A stretch of 6,645 nt of DNA from Defluviicoccus vanus (GCF_014672695.1 NZ_CP053923.1:1487358-1494002); one strand, 5' to 3'; shown: positions 1-6,031, numbered from the stretch's first letter. Made by a program: numbers and translations. The notes: generated by a model from the letters alone, not told the origin.

Positions 1-1
1 G

Positions 2-70
2 CGGGTGTCGCCGGGCGCCGATCCGGTGCTCCTGGCGGACGTGCTCCGGACGCTGAAGGCGCTCGGATGA
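2..70 (+). CDS. tnpA: IS66 TnpA accessory protein, C-terminal end only (copy 1)
   Basis: The last 22 codons of tnpA enter from the left edge and stop at TGA 68-70. The residues read RVSPGADPVLLADVLRTLKALG, identical in sequence to the end of tnpA in copy 2. TnpA is a small helix-turn-helix accessory protein of IS66 elements; the helix-turn-helix part is outside the window here. The stop overlaps the tnpB start as ATGA, suggesting translational coupling. Whether this copy shares the frameshift seen in copy 2 cannot be told. Confidence 0.85.
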   Translation, partial: RVSPGADPVLLADVLRTLKALG

Positions 71-420
71 TCGTCCCGCCTTCAGGCGTCCGGGTGCTGG
101 TGGCGACGCGGCCGGTCGACTTCCGCTGCGGCGCCGACCGACTCGCTTCGATCGTGCAGACGGCGCTGGGGCACGACCCCTTCTCCGGGACAATTTACGT
201 CTTCCGTTGCAAACGATCGGACAGGCTGAAACTGCTCGTCTGGGACGGCAGCGGCTTGGTGATGGTGTGGAAACGGCTGGAGGCAGGCGTCTTTCGCTGG
301 CCGCCGGTGACCGGGGGCGTGATGCGGCTGTCGGCGGCGCAGCTGGCGGCGCTGTTGGATGGCCTCGACTGGTCGCGGATGCACGCGCCGCGTCTCGGTC
401 GACCGAAGAAGGCACAATAG
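67..420 (+). CDS. tnpB: IS66 accessory protein TnpB (IS66 Orf2-like), copy 1
   Basis: A 117-residue protein of the usual length for IS66 TnpB (IS66 Orf2 family). This small protein is required for transposition of several IS66 elements, but its biochemical role is not settled. Family signatures are visible: RPVDFRCGADRLA near residues 15-27, DPFSGTIYVFRCKRSDRLK near 37-55, LVWDGSGLVMVWKRLE near 57-72 and FRWP near 76-79. The usual MRKG of the first block is FRCG here. The start is the ATG overlapping the tnpA stop (ATGA), so translation is probably coupled. The protein is identical to that of copy 2. It looks intact and functional. Confidence 0.95.
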   Translation: MIVPPSGVRVLVATRPVDFRCGADRLASIVQTALGHDPFSGTIYVFRCKRSDRLKLLVWDGSGLVMVWKRLEAGVFRWPPVTGGVMRLSAAQLAALLDGLDWSRMHAPRLGRPKKAQ

Positions 421-491
421 GCTGTGCCGGCCTGCCGGGAAGCCACAAGAACTCTGGTAAGCGTCTGGCATCGTGCTTAGAATCGCCGCTC

Positions 492-2103
492 ATGACCGAC
501 CTCGACGCGATCCCCGACGATCCTTCCGCGCTGCGCGCCGCGCTGCTGGCGATGCGGGCCGAGCTCGCCGCCGAGCGGGCCCCTGCGCCGCGGGCTGGAG
601 GACCGGAACGAGCGGCTGCAGCACTTCATCCGCCAGCTGCAGCGGATGCAGTTCGGAAGGCGGTCGGAGGCGCTCGACCCCGACCAGCTGAACCTGGCGC
701 TTGAAGACCTCGAGCAGGCGGTGGCGGAAGCCGACGCCGAGGCGGAGAAGGCCGATCCGCCGCGACGCGAGGCCCGCGCCCGCGAGCGGCGGCAGAACCG
801 CGGCGCCCTGCCCGGACATCTGCCGCGGATCGAGGTGGTGATCGAGCCGCCGACGACCATCTGCCCGTGCTGCTCCGGTGCGATGCACATCATCGGCGAG
901 GACCGCTCCGAACGCCTCGACGTGATCCCGATGCGCTGGCAGGTGATCGTCACCCGCCGGCCGAAGTACGGCTGCCGCGCCTGCGGGAGTGCTGTGGTGC
1001 AGGCGCCGGCGCCGCCGCGGCTGATCGAGGGCGGCCTGCCCACCGAACGGCTGGTGGCGCACGTGCTGGTGGCGAAATATGCCGACCATGCGCCGCTCTA
1101 CCGCCAGGCACAGATGCTCGCCCGGCAGGGTATCGCCCTCGACCGCTCGACGCTGGCCTCCTGGGTCGGCACCGCGGCGGCCGAGTTGAAGCCGCTGTGG
1201 CGGCTGCTGCGCGACGATCTGCTCGGCTCGGCGAAGCTGTTCGTCGACGAGACGCCGGCACCGGTGCTCGATCCCGGCCGCGGCCGGACGAAGACCGGCT
1301 GGTTCTGGGCGATCGCCCGCGACGACCGGCCGTGGGGCGGCGCCGATCCGCCGGCGGTGGTGTTCACCTACGCACCCGGCCGCGGCCACGCGCACGCGGC
1401 CACGCTGCTGAAGGACTTCCGCGGCATCCTGCAGACCGACGCCTATGCCGCCTACAAGGCGGTGGCCGGGGCTGCGGGCGACGAAGCGGCTGCCGGCTCC
1501 GCCGACGGCGGCGTCCTCCTCGCTCACTGCTGGGCACACTGCCGCCGGCGATTCTACGAGGTCGCACAGAAGCGGCCGGCGCCGATCGCCCATGAGGCGC
1601 TGCGGCGGATCGCCGCGCTGTACGAGATCGAGGCGGAGATTCGCGGCAGGCCCGCCTGCGAACGGCGAGCCGTCCGGCAGGCGCGGACGAAGCCGCTGCT
1701 GGACGCGATGCGGCCATGGCTCGAGCAATGCCGGGCGCAGCTGTCGAAGAAGTCGCCGCTGGGCGAGGCGATCGGCTACCCGCTGAACCAGTGGGAGGGG
1801 CTGACCCTCTTCCTCGACGACGGCCGGATCGAGATCGACTCGAACGTCATCGAGCGCTCAATGAGGCCGATTGCTCTCAATCGCAAGAACGCACTCTTCG
1901 CCGGCCATGACCTGGGAGCGGAAAACTGGGCGGTGCTGGCGTCATTGATCGAGACCTGCAAGTGGCACGCGGTCAACCCGGAAGCCTGGCTCGCCGACGT
2001 GCTCGCCCGCCTCGTCTCCGGCTGGCCGAACCGCCGCCTCGCCGAGCTCACCCCCTGGGCATGGAAGGCCGAGCAGGACGCCCTCCACCGCGCCGCCGCG
2101 TGA
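492..2103 (+). pseudogene. tnpC: IS66 transposase TnpC, frameshifted (copy 1)
   Basis: Same DDE transposase gene as at 4203-5813, but with one extra C in the run at 580-583 (CCCC against CCC in copy 2). Reading from ATG 492 leaves the TnpC frame after about residue 30 (MRAELAAERA) and stops near 704, giving a roughly 70-residue product. The remaining reading frame is intact to TGA 2101-2103 and still carries the CxxC...CxxC finger and all three DDE residues. An internal ATG at 646 (MQFGRRSEA) could give a 485-residue protein lacking the first 51 residues, though no clear ribosome site supports it. The defect could be a real inactivating mutation or a homopolymer sequencing error. Intact copy 2 could supply TnpC in trans. 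Confidence 0.85.
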
Positions 2104-2154
2104 CCCATTCCGCTGCGGCCGAGGTCAAGACCGAGCACTCTGGCAAGCGAAAAG

Positions 2155-2179
2155 CAGGTGCGGCCGGAGCTTCGCTTAC
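2155..2179 (+). repeat. IS66 right terminal inverted repeat, copy 1
   Basis: This is identical to 5865-5889. Read on the minus strand it starts GTAAGCGAAGCTC, matching the left end at 3300 (GTAAGCGGAGCTC) in 19 of the first 25 positions. The GTAAGCG tip is typical of IS66-family ends. It fixes the right boundary of copy 1 at 2179. Confidence 0.85.
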
Positions 2180-2189
2180 TACCTTCTCG

Positions 2190-3264
2190 ACTTCCGCGGC
2201 AGTAATGCCGCGGCCTCATTGAAGCAAGTATCGTTCTCATTTTATCCCCTTCGATTGGCGCCACTTCCGCGGCATTAATGCCGCGGCCTCATTGAAGCGC
2301 CAGCGTAGCTCACGGAGGCGGCGGTAATGGAGTGACGGACTTCCGCGGCAGTAATGCCGCGGCCTCATTGAAGCCGGCGTAAAGCTCGGCGCCCCCGGCG
2401 GTGCCACTGCACTTCCGCGGCAGTAATGCCGCGGCCTCATTGAAGCACGTAATCGCACAAACGTTGCATATTAGCTCTCATGACACTTCCGCGGCAGTAA
2501 TGCCGCGGCCTCATTGAAGCAAAAACACGTCCAGATGTATAGATCCCAAGCGACCCAGCACTTCCGCGGCAGTAATGCCGCGGCCTCATTGAAGCAACTC
2601 ATAGACCGTAAGCAAGTCAAGCTGTGGCAAAGGTACTTCCGCGGCAGTAATGCCGCGGCCTCATTGAAGCAGGGCCGCATCGCCGATGCCCGCCGCCACC
2701 TCGCGGCACTTCCGCGGCAGTAATGCTGCGGCCTCATTGAAGCCTGTTAGGCGACACATCGATGGATGCGCCGATGAATACTTCCGCGGCAGTAATGCCG
2801 CGGCCTCATTGAAGCACGTGTTGCCCCCTCGCTCAATAACTCCCGTGGCGGCGACTTCCGCGGCAGTAATGCCGCGGCCTCATTGAAGCGTCGTCTGCAC
2901 AATATTCGGAATTGAGCGGATAGATTACTTCCGCGGCAGTAATGCCGCGGCCTCATTGAAGCGGCGTCGAGCGGGCGGCTTGCCATCACTACTGCTGAGG
3001 CACTTCCGCGGCAGTAATGCCGCGGCCTCATTGAAGCGAACTGCAGTAGTTCGCTGCGCGACATGGGTTAGTTGCATAGACTTCCGCGGCAGTAATGCCG
3101 CGGCCTCATTGAAGCCCTCGAATGTCGCACTCGGCCGGTGTCCATGCCCATTGAACTTCCGCGGCAGTAATGCCGCGGCCTCATTGAAGCAGGCATTCGG
3201 CATCGGCATCGGCTCGCTGTTTGGCGGGACTTCCGCGGCAGTAATGCCGCGGCCTCATTGAAGC
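2190..3264 (+). CRISPR. CRISPR array, 15 repeats of 36 bp and 14 complete spacers (type III-B associated)
   Basis: Repeats start at 2190, 2263, 2339, 2411, 2485, 2560, 2635, 2708, 2780, 2854, 2927, 3002, 3080, 3155 and 3229. Each starts ACTTCCGCGGCA and ends CCTCATTGAAGC. Spacers are 37, 40, 36, 38, 39, 39, 37, 36, 38, 37, 39, 42, 39 and 38 bp, all different. Thirteen repeats are identical; repeat 2 has G to T at position 13 (2275) and repeat 8 has C to T at position 20 (2727). Positions 5-12 (CCGCGGCA) pair perfectly with 17-24 (TGCCGCGG) around a GTAA loop. The last 8 nt, ATTGAAGC, resemble the type III crRNA 5' handle (AUUGAAAS), so transcription is inferred on the + strand, in line with cmr1 downstream. 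No cas6, cas1 or cas2 is in the window. The array continues, interrupted, as a split spacer and a terminal repeat beyond the IS. Confidence 0.98.
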
Positions 3265-3299
3265 CTCGGCGATCTTGCGAGCGCGCTTGAGGTCCGGGT
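3265..3299 (+). CRISPR. Interrupted fifteenth spacer (left part), cut by IS66 copy 2
   Basis: These 35 bp follow repeat 15 directly and end at the left tip of IS66 copy 2. The length is just short of the 36-42 bp of intact spacers, so this is most of a spacer whose last bases were displaced by the insertion. The sequence resembles no other spacer here. Its right part should lie beyond the IS, but the 10 bp found there (5890-5899) match the flank of copy 1 and may not belong to it. Confidence 0.8.
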
Positions 3300-3324
3300 G
3301 TAAGCGGAGCTCTGACCCCACGTT
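3300..3324 (+). repeat. IS66 left terminal inverted repeat, copy 2
   Basis: It starts GTAAGCGGAGCTCTGACC. Against the complement of the right end it matches at 19 of 25 positions, including 12 of the first 13. It sets the left boundary of the element one base after the split spacer. Confidence 0.88.
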
Positions 3325-3365
3325 GCGGCCGGTGATTGCTCGCGGATGATGGCGGCTCCCAGGAC

Positions 3366-3370
3366 GGAGG
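3366..3370 (+). promoter_or_regulatory. Ribosome binding site of tnpA
   Basis: GGAGG lies 6 nt before the GTG at 3377. It supports that start over the later in-frame GTG at 3398, which has only a weak purine stretch before it. Confidence 0.65.
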
Positions 3371-3376
3371 CGCCGC

Positions 3377-3780
3377 GTGGATCGTTTGCCAAGTAAGGTG
3401 CCAATTAATTGGCAAAGCGCCCGTCAGGGCGAGGTACTGCCGTGGGGTGAGCGGCGGCGGCGGTGGAGCTGGGAGGAGAAGGCGCGGATCGTCGCCGAAA
3501 GTTTCGCCCCGACGCCGTGGCGAGCGCGGTCGCCCGCCGGCACGGGCTGCACCGCAACCAGCTGTATGCCTGGCGGAAGGAGTTGCGCCAGGCGGCGGAG
3601 GCGGCGACGGCGGACGCGGTACCGCTCGACTTCGTGCCGGTAGTGGTGAGCGAGGGGCGTTGTCCAGCCGGCAGTCCGGCGATCGAGATCGAGCTTGCCG
3701 GTGCTCGGGTGCGGGTGTCGCCGGGCGCCGATCCGGTGCTCCTGGCGGACGTGCTCCGGACGCTGAAGGCGCTCGGATGA
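3377..3780 (+). pseudogene. tnpA: IS66 TnpA accessory protein, frameshifted (copy 2)
   Basis: A helix-turn-helix accessory protein of IS66 elements, about 134 residues once the frame is restored. The first frame, from GTG 3377, gives the conserved RRRRWSWEEKARIVAESFAP (about residues 26-45). The family sequence then continues in another frame as DAVASAVARRHGLHRNQLYAW and on to RTLKALG, ending at TGA 3778-3780. One C is missing from the run at 3507-3510: adding it restores APDAVASAV, as expected for the family. Without it, translation runs out of frame to 3643 and gives an 88-residue product lacking most of the helix-turn-helix. The stop overlaps tnpB (ATGA), so coupled translation of tnpB could suffer too. 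A homopolymer sequencing error is as likely as a true mutation. Copy 1 is cut by the window edge, so it cannot decide the matter. Confidence 0.85.
3399..3414. repeat. 16-bp perfect palindrome in the 5' part of tnpA
   Basis: TGCCAATTAATTGGCA is fully self-complementary and AT-rich in a strongly GC-rich surrounding. A second arm, TTTGCCAA at 3385-3392, can pair alternatively with TTGGCAAA at 3409-3416. It lies just inside the tnpA start. It could be an operator or an mRNA hairpin limiting IS expression, or chance; I have no family precedent for it. Confidence 0.55.
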
Positions 3781-4130
3781 TCGTCCCGCCTTCAGGCGTC
3801 CGGGTGCTGGTGGCGACGCGGCCGGTCGACTTCCGCTGCGGCGCCGACCGACTCGCTTCGATCGTGCAGACGGCGCTGGGGCACGACCCCTTCTCCGGGA
3901 CAATTTACGTCTTCCGTTGCAAACGATCGGACAGGCTGAAACTGCTCGTCTGGGACGGCAGCGGCTTGGTGATGGTGTGGAAACGGCTGGAGGCAGGCGT
4001 CTTTCGCTGGCCGCCGGTGACCGGGGGCGTGATGCGGCTGTCGGCGGCGCAGCTGGCGGCGCTGTTGGATGGCCTCGACTGGTCGCGGATGCACGCGCCG
4101 CGTCTCGGTCGACCGAAGAAGGCACAATAG
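3777..4130 (+). CDS. tnpB: IS66 accessory protein TnpB (IS66 Orf2-like), copy 2
   Basis: This encodes the same 117-residue protein as at 67-420, with the same family blocks (DPFSGTIYVFRCKRSDRLK, then DGSGLVMVWKRLE and FRWP). It starts at the ATG overlapping the tnpA stop. Because tnpA here is frameshifted, ribosomes would end early near 3643, and coupling to tnpB may be weakened although the protein is intact. The gap to tnpC is 72 bp. The lack of any substitution against copy 1 implies recent duplication or conversion. Confidence 0.95.
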   Translation: MIVPPSGVRVLVATRPVDFRCGADRLASIVQTALGHDPFSGTIYVFRCKRSDRLKLLVWDGSGLVMVWKRLEAGVFRWPPVTGGVMRLSAAQLAALLDGLDWSRMHAPRLGRPKKAQ

Positions 4131-4202
4131 GCTGTGCCGGCCTGCCGGGGAAGCCACAAGAACTCTGGTAAGCGTCTGGCATCGTGCTTAGAATCGCCGC
4201 TC

Positions 4203-5813
4203 ATGACCGACCTCGACGCGATCCCCGACGATCCTTCCGCGCTGCGCGCCGCGCTGCTGGCGATGCGGGCCGAGCTCGCCGCCGAGCGGGCCCTGCGCCG
4301 CGGGCTGGAGGACCGGAACGAGCGGCTGCAGCACTTCATCCGCCAGCTGCAGCGGATGCAGTTCGGAAGGCGGTCGGAGGCGCTCGACCCCGACCAGCTG
4401 AACCTGGCGCTTGAAGACCTCGAGCAGGCGGTGGCGGAAGCCGACGCCGAGGCGGAGAAGGCCGATCCGCCGCGACGCGAGGCCCGCGCCCGCGAGCGGC
4501 GGCAGAACCGCGGCGCCCTGCCCGGACATCTGCCGCGGATCGAGGTGGTGATCGAGCCGCCGACGACCATCTGCCCGTGCTGCTCCGGTGCGATGCACAT
4601 CATCGGCGAGGACCGCTCCGAACGCCTCGACGTGATCCCGATGCGCTGGCAGGTGATCGTCACCCGCCGGCCGAAGTACGGCTGCCGCGCCTGCGGGAGT
4701 GCTGTGGTGCAGGCGCCGGCGCCGCCGCGGCTGATCGAGGGCGGCCTGCCCACCGAACGGCTGGTGGCGCACGTGCTGGTGGCGAAATATGCCGACCATG
4801 CGCCGCTCTACCGCCAGGCACAGATGCTCGCCCGGCAGGGTATCGCCCTCGACCGCTCGACGCTGGCCTCCTGGGTCGGCACCGCGGCGGCCGAGTTGAA
4901 GCCGCTGTGGCGGCTGCTGCGCGACGATCTGCTCGGCTCGGCGAAGCTGTTCGTCGACGAGACGCCGGCACCGGTGCTCGATCCCGGCCGCGGCCGGACG
5001 AAGACCGGCTGGTTCTGGGCGATCGCCCGCGACGACCGGCCGTGGGGCGGCGCCGATCCGCCGGCGGTGGTGTTCACCTACGCACCCGGCCGCGGCCACG
5101 CGCACGCGGCCACGCTGCTGAAGGACTTCCGCGGCATCCTGCAGACCGACGCCTATGCCGCCTACAAGGCGGTGGCCGGGGCTGCGGGCGACGAAGCGGC
5201 TGCCGGCTCCGCCGACGGCGGCGTCCTCCTCGCTCACTGCTGGGCACACTGCCGCCGGCGATTCTACGAGGTCGCACAGAAGCGGCCGGCGCCGATCGCC
5301 CATGAGGCGCTGCGGCGGATCGCCGCGCTGTACGAGATCGAGGCGGAGATTCGCGGCAGGCCCGCCTGCGAACGGCGAGCCGTCCGGCAGGCGCGGACGA
5401 AGCCGCTGCTGGACGCGATGCGGCCATGGCTCGAGCAATGCCGGGCGCAGCTGTCGAAGAAGTCGCCGCTGGGCGAGGCGATCGGCTACCCGCTGAACCA
5501 GTGGGAGGGGCTGACCCTCTTCCTCGACGACGGCCGGATCGAGATCGACTCGAACGTCATCGAGCGCTCAATGAGGCCGATTGCTCTCAATCGCAAGAAC
5601 GCACTCTTCGCCGGCCATGACCTGGGAGCGGAAAACTGGGCGGTGCTGGCGTCATTGATCGAGACCTGCAAGTGGCACGCGGTCAACCCGGAAGCCTGGC
5701 TCGCCGACGTGCTCGCCCGCCTCGTCTCCGGCTGGCCGAACCGCCGCCTCGCCGAGCTCACCCCCTGGGCATGGAAGGCCGAGCAGGACGCCCTCCACCG
5801 CGCCGCCGCGTGA
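4203..5813 (+). CDS. tnpC: IS66 transposase TnpC (DDE), intact copy 2
   Basis: A 536-residue DDE transposase of normal IS66 length; it cuts and joins the element's ends. The N-terminal region (about 10-85) is helical and charged with leucine heptads, as in the TnpC coiled-coil region. A zinc finger follows with C124, C127, C161 and C164 (CPCC and CRAC). The catalytic domain shows D252 in KLFVDETP, D316 in ILQTDAYAAY and E454 in SNVIERSMRPIALNRKN, the IS66 DDE set, with HCWAHCRRRF (345-354) between, close to the usual CWAHARRKF. The C-terminal block ENWAVLASLIETCKWHAVNP is also typical. I chose ATG 4203 because MTDLDAIPDDPSALRAALL resembles family N-termini. An in-frame GTG at 4134 would add 23 residues, but that reading crosses a G-run that differs in copy 1. 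No strong ribosome site precedes either start. This is the only intact transposase gene in the window. Confidence 0.96.
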   Translation: MTDLDAIPDDPSALRAALLAMRAELAAERALRRGLEDRNERLQHFIRQLQRMQFGRRSEALDPDQLNLALEDLEQAVAEADAEAEKADPPRREARARERRQNRGALPGHLPRIEVVIEPPTTICPCCSGAMHIIGEDRSERLDVIPMRWQVIVTRRPKYGCRACGSAVVQAPAPPRLIEGGLPTERLVAHVLVAKYADHAPLYRQAQMLARQGIALDRSTLASWVGTAAAELKPLWRLLRDDLLGSAKLFVDETPAPVLDPGRGRTKTGWFWAIARDDRPWGGADPPAVVFTYAPGRGHAHAATLLKDFRGILQTDAYAAYKAVAGAAGDEAAAGSADGGVLLAHCWAHCRRRFYEVAQKRPAPIAHEALRRIAALYEIEAEIRGRPACERRAVRQARTKPLLDAMRPWLEQCRAQLSKKSPLGEAIGYPLNQWEGLTLFLDDGRIEIDSNVIERSMRPIALNRKNALFAGHDLGAENWAVLASLIETCKWHAVNPEAWLADVLARLVSGWPNRRLAELTPWAWKAEQDALHRAAA

Positions 5814-5864
5814 CCCATTCCGCTGCGGCCGAGGTCAAGACCGAGCACTCTGGCAAGCGAAAAG

Positions 5865-5889
5865 CAGGTGCGGCCGGAGCTTCGCTTAC
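5865..5889 (+). repeat. IS66 right terminal inverted repeat, copy 2
   Basis: This is the complement of the left end at 3300-3324, with 19 of 25 positions matching, and is identical to 2155-2179. It sets the right boundary of the complete element at 5889. Confidence 0.88.
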
Positions 5890-5899
5890 TACCTTCTCG

Positions 5900-5930
5900 A
5901 CTTCCGCGGCAGTAATGCCGCGGCCTCATT
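5900..5930 (+). CRISPR. Terminal CRISPR repeat with degenerate 3' end
   Basis: Positions 1-31 of the 36-bp repeat are perfect, but the last five bases GAAGC are replaced by TTCGT, and no further repeat follows. A degraded 3' end is common for the leader-distal last repeat, so this marks the trailer end and supports + orientation. It is cut off from the main array by the 2590-bp IS66 copy 2 and by 10 bp (5890-5899). It lacks most of the crRNA handle and would not be expected to yield a crRNA. Confidence 0.85.
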
Positions 5931-5993
5931 TTCGTCATGGAACTGCTTTGGGAAATGATCCTGGGTGGATAAGACACCGAGCCTAGTACAGAC
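5931..5993. other. Short spacer between array end and Cmr promoter
   Basis: I see no gene, repeat or convincing hairpin here. The stretch is less GC-rich than its surroundings and is unique in the window. It is the only DNA between the trailer repeat and the promoter candidate for cmr1. Confidence 0.5.
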
Positions 5994-6022
5994 TTGGCAG
6001 GGCGCGAACGATCGCATACCAT
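5994..6022 (+). promoter_or_regulatory. Candidate sigma-70-type promoter for the cmr operon
   Basis: TTGGCA (5994-5999, 5 of 6 to TTGACA) and TACCAT (6017-6022, 4 of 6 to TATAAT, keeping the key first and last bases) are separated by exactly 17 nt. Transcription would start near 6029, giving a leader of about 15 nt before the TTG start. It lies outside the IS, so the Cmr genes need not rely on IS or array read-through. Confidence 0.5.
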
Positions 6023-6031
6023 GGCGCGAAT

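Larger units (their letters stand above)
1..2179 (+). mobile_element. IS66-family insertion sequence, copy 1 (left end outside window)
   Basis: This is the right-hand 2179 bp of an IS66-family element. Its order is the IS66 hallmark tnpA-tnpB-tnpC, and it ends at 2179 in the tip CGCTTAC, the complement of the GTAAGCG tip that opens the complete copy at 3300. It aligns to 3711-5889 of copy 2 with only two differences that I can see: GGG instead of GGGG at 437-439, and CCCC instead of CCC at 580-583. The second breaks tnpC. The left end and left target flank are not in the window, so a target-site duplication cannot be checked. It lies only 10 bp before the first CRISPR repeat. Confidence 0.93.
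1..2220 (+). repeat. Long direct repeat, left unit (pairs with 3711-5930)
   Basis: The identity between the two IS copies does not stop at the IS end (2179). It runs on through TACCTTCTCG and the first 31 bases of the adjoining CRISPR repeat, about 2.2 kb in all, with only two one-base indels seen. The right unit (3711-5930) diverges after CCTCATT, where the left continues GAAGC and the right TTCGT. Direct repeats this long and close are strong substrates for homologous recombination that would delete the array. Confidence 0.88.
3300..5889 (+). mobile_element. IS66-family insertion sequence, copy 2 (complete, 2590 bp)
   Basis: A complete element bounded by inverted repeats with GTAAGCG tips (3300-3324 and 5865-5889, 19 of 25 positions matching). 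It carries tnpA (frameshifted), tnpB and tnpC in the order and with the overlaps typical of IS66, and its size is normal for the family. It interrupts the last spacer of the CRISPR array. IS66 elements usually duplicate 8 bp of target, but the flanks here are GTCCGGGT (3292-3299) and TACCTTCT (5890-5897), which do not match. The right flank is instead identical to that of copy 1, so the present junctions are probably not those of the original insertion. Confidence 0.93.

Noticed and set aside
490..1728. Long minus-strand open frame of 412 codons, with its twin at 4188-5438
   Set aside because: It lies opposite tnpC in GC-rich DNA where stops are rare. The protein is low-complexity, rich in R, G, P and A, without recognisable motifs.
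2263..2298. Perfect 20-bp palindrome in repeat 2 as a separate regulatory site or terminator
   Set aside because: It is one base different from the common repeat hairpin, has no following T-run, and sits exactly at a repeat position.
2237..3415. Chain of small open frames on both strands with recurring peptides such as MRPRHYCRGS, FNEAAALLPRK and FRGSNAAASLK
   Set aside because: They are translations of the CRISPR repeat in different frames, with spacers between; such calls are classic false hypothetical proteins.
3507..3510. Programmed frameshifting in tnpA as in some other IS families
   Set aside because: IS66 normally encodes TnpA in one frame, the run is only four C with no clear slippery site or downstream structure, and one added base restores the family sequence exactly.
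4134..4202. Upstream in-frame GTG extension of tnpC by 23 residues
   Set aside because: The added residues look unlike an IS66 N-terminus, no ribosome site is seen, and the reading crosses a G-run that differs in copy 1.
5890..5899. TACCTTCTCG as the right half of the split spacer 15
   Set aside because: The same 10 bp follow IS copy 1, and they do not contain the expected duplication GTCCGGGT, so their origin in spacer 15 is not supported.
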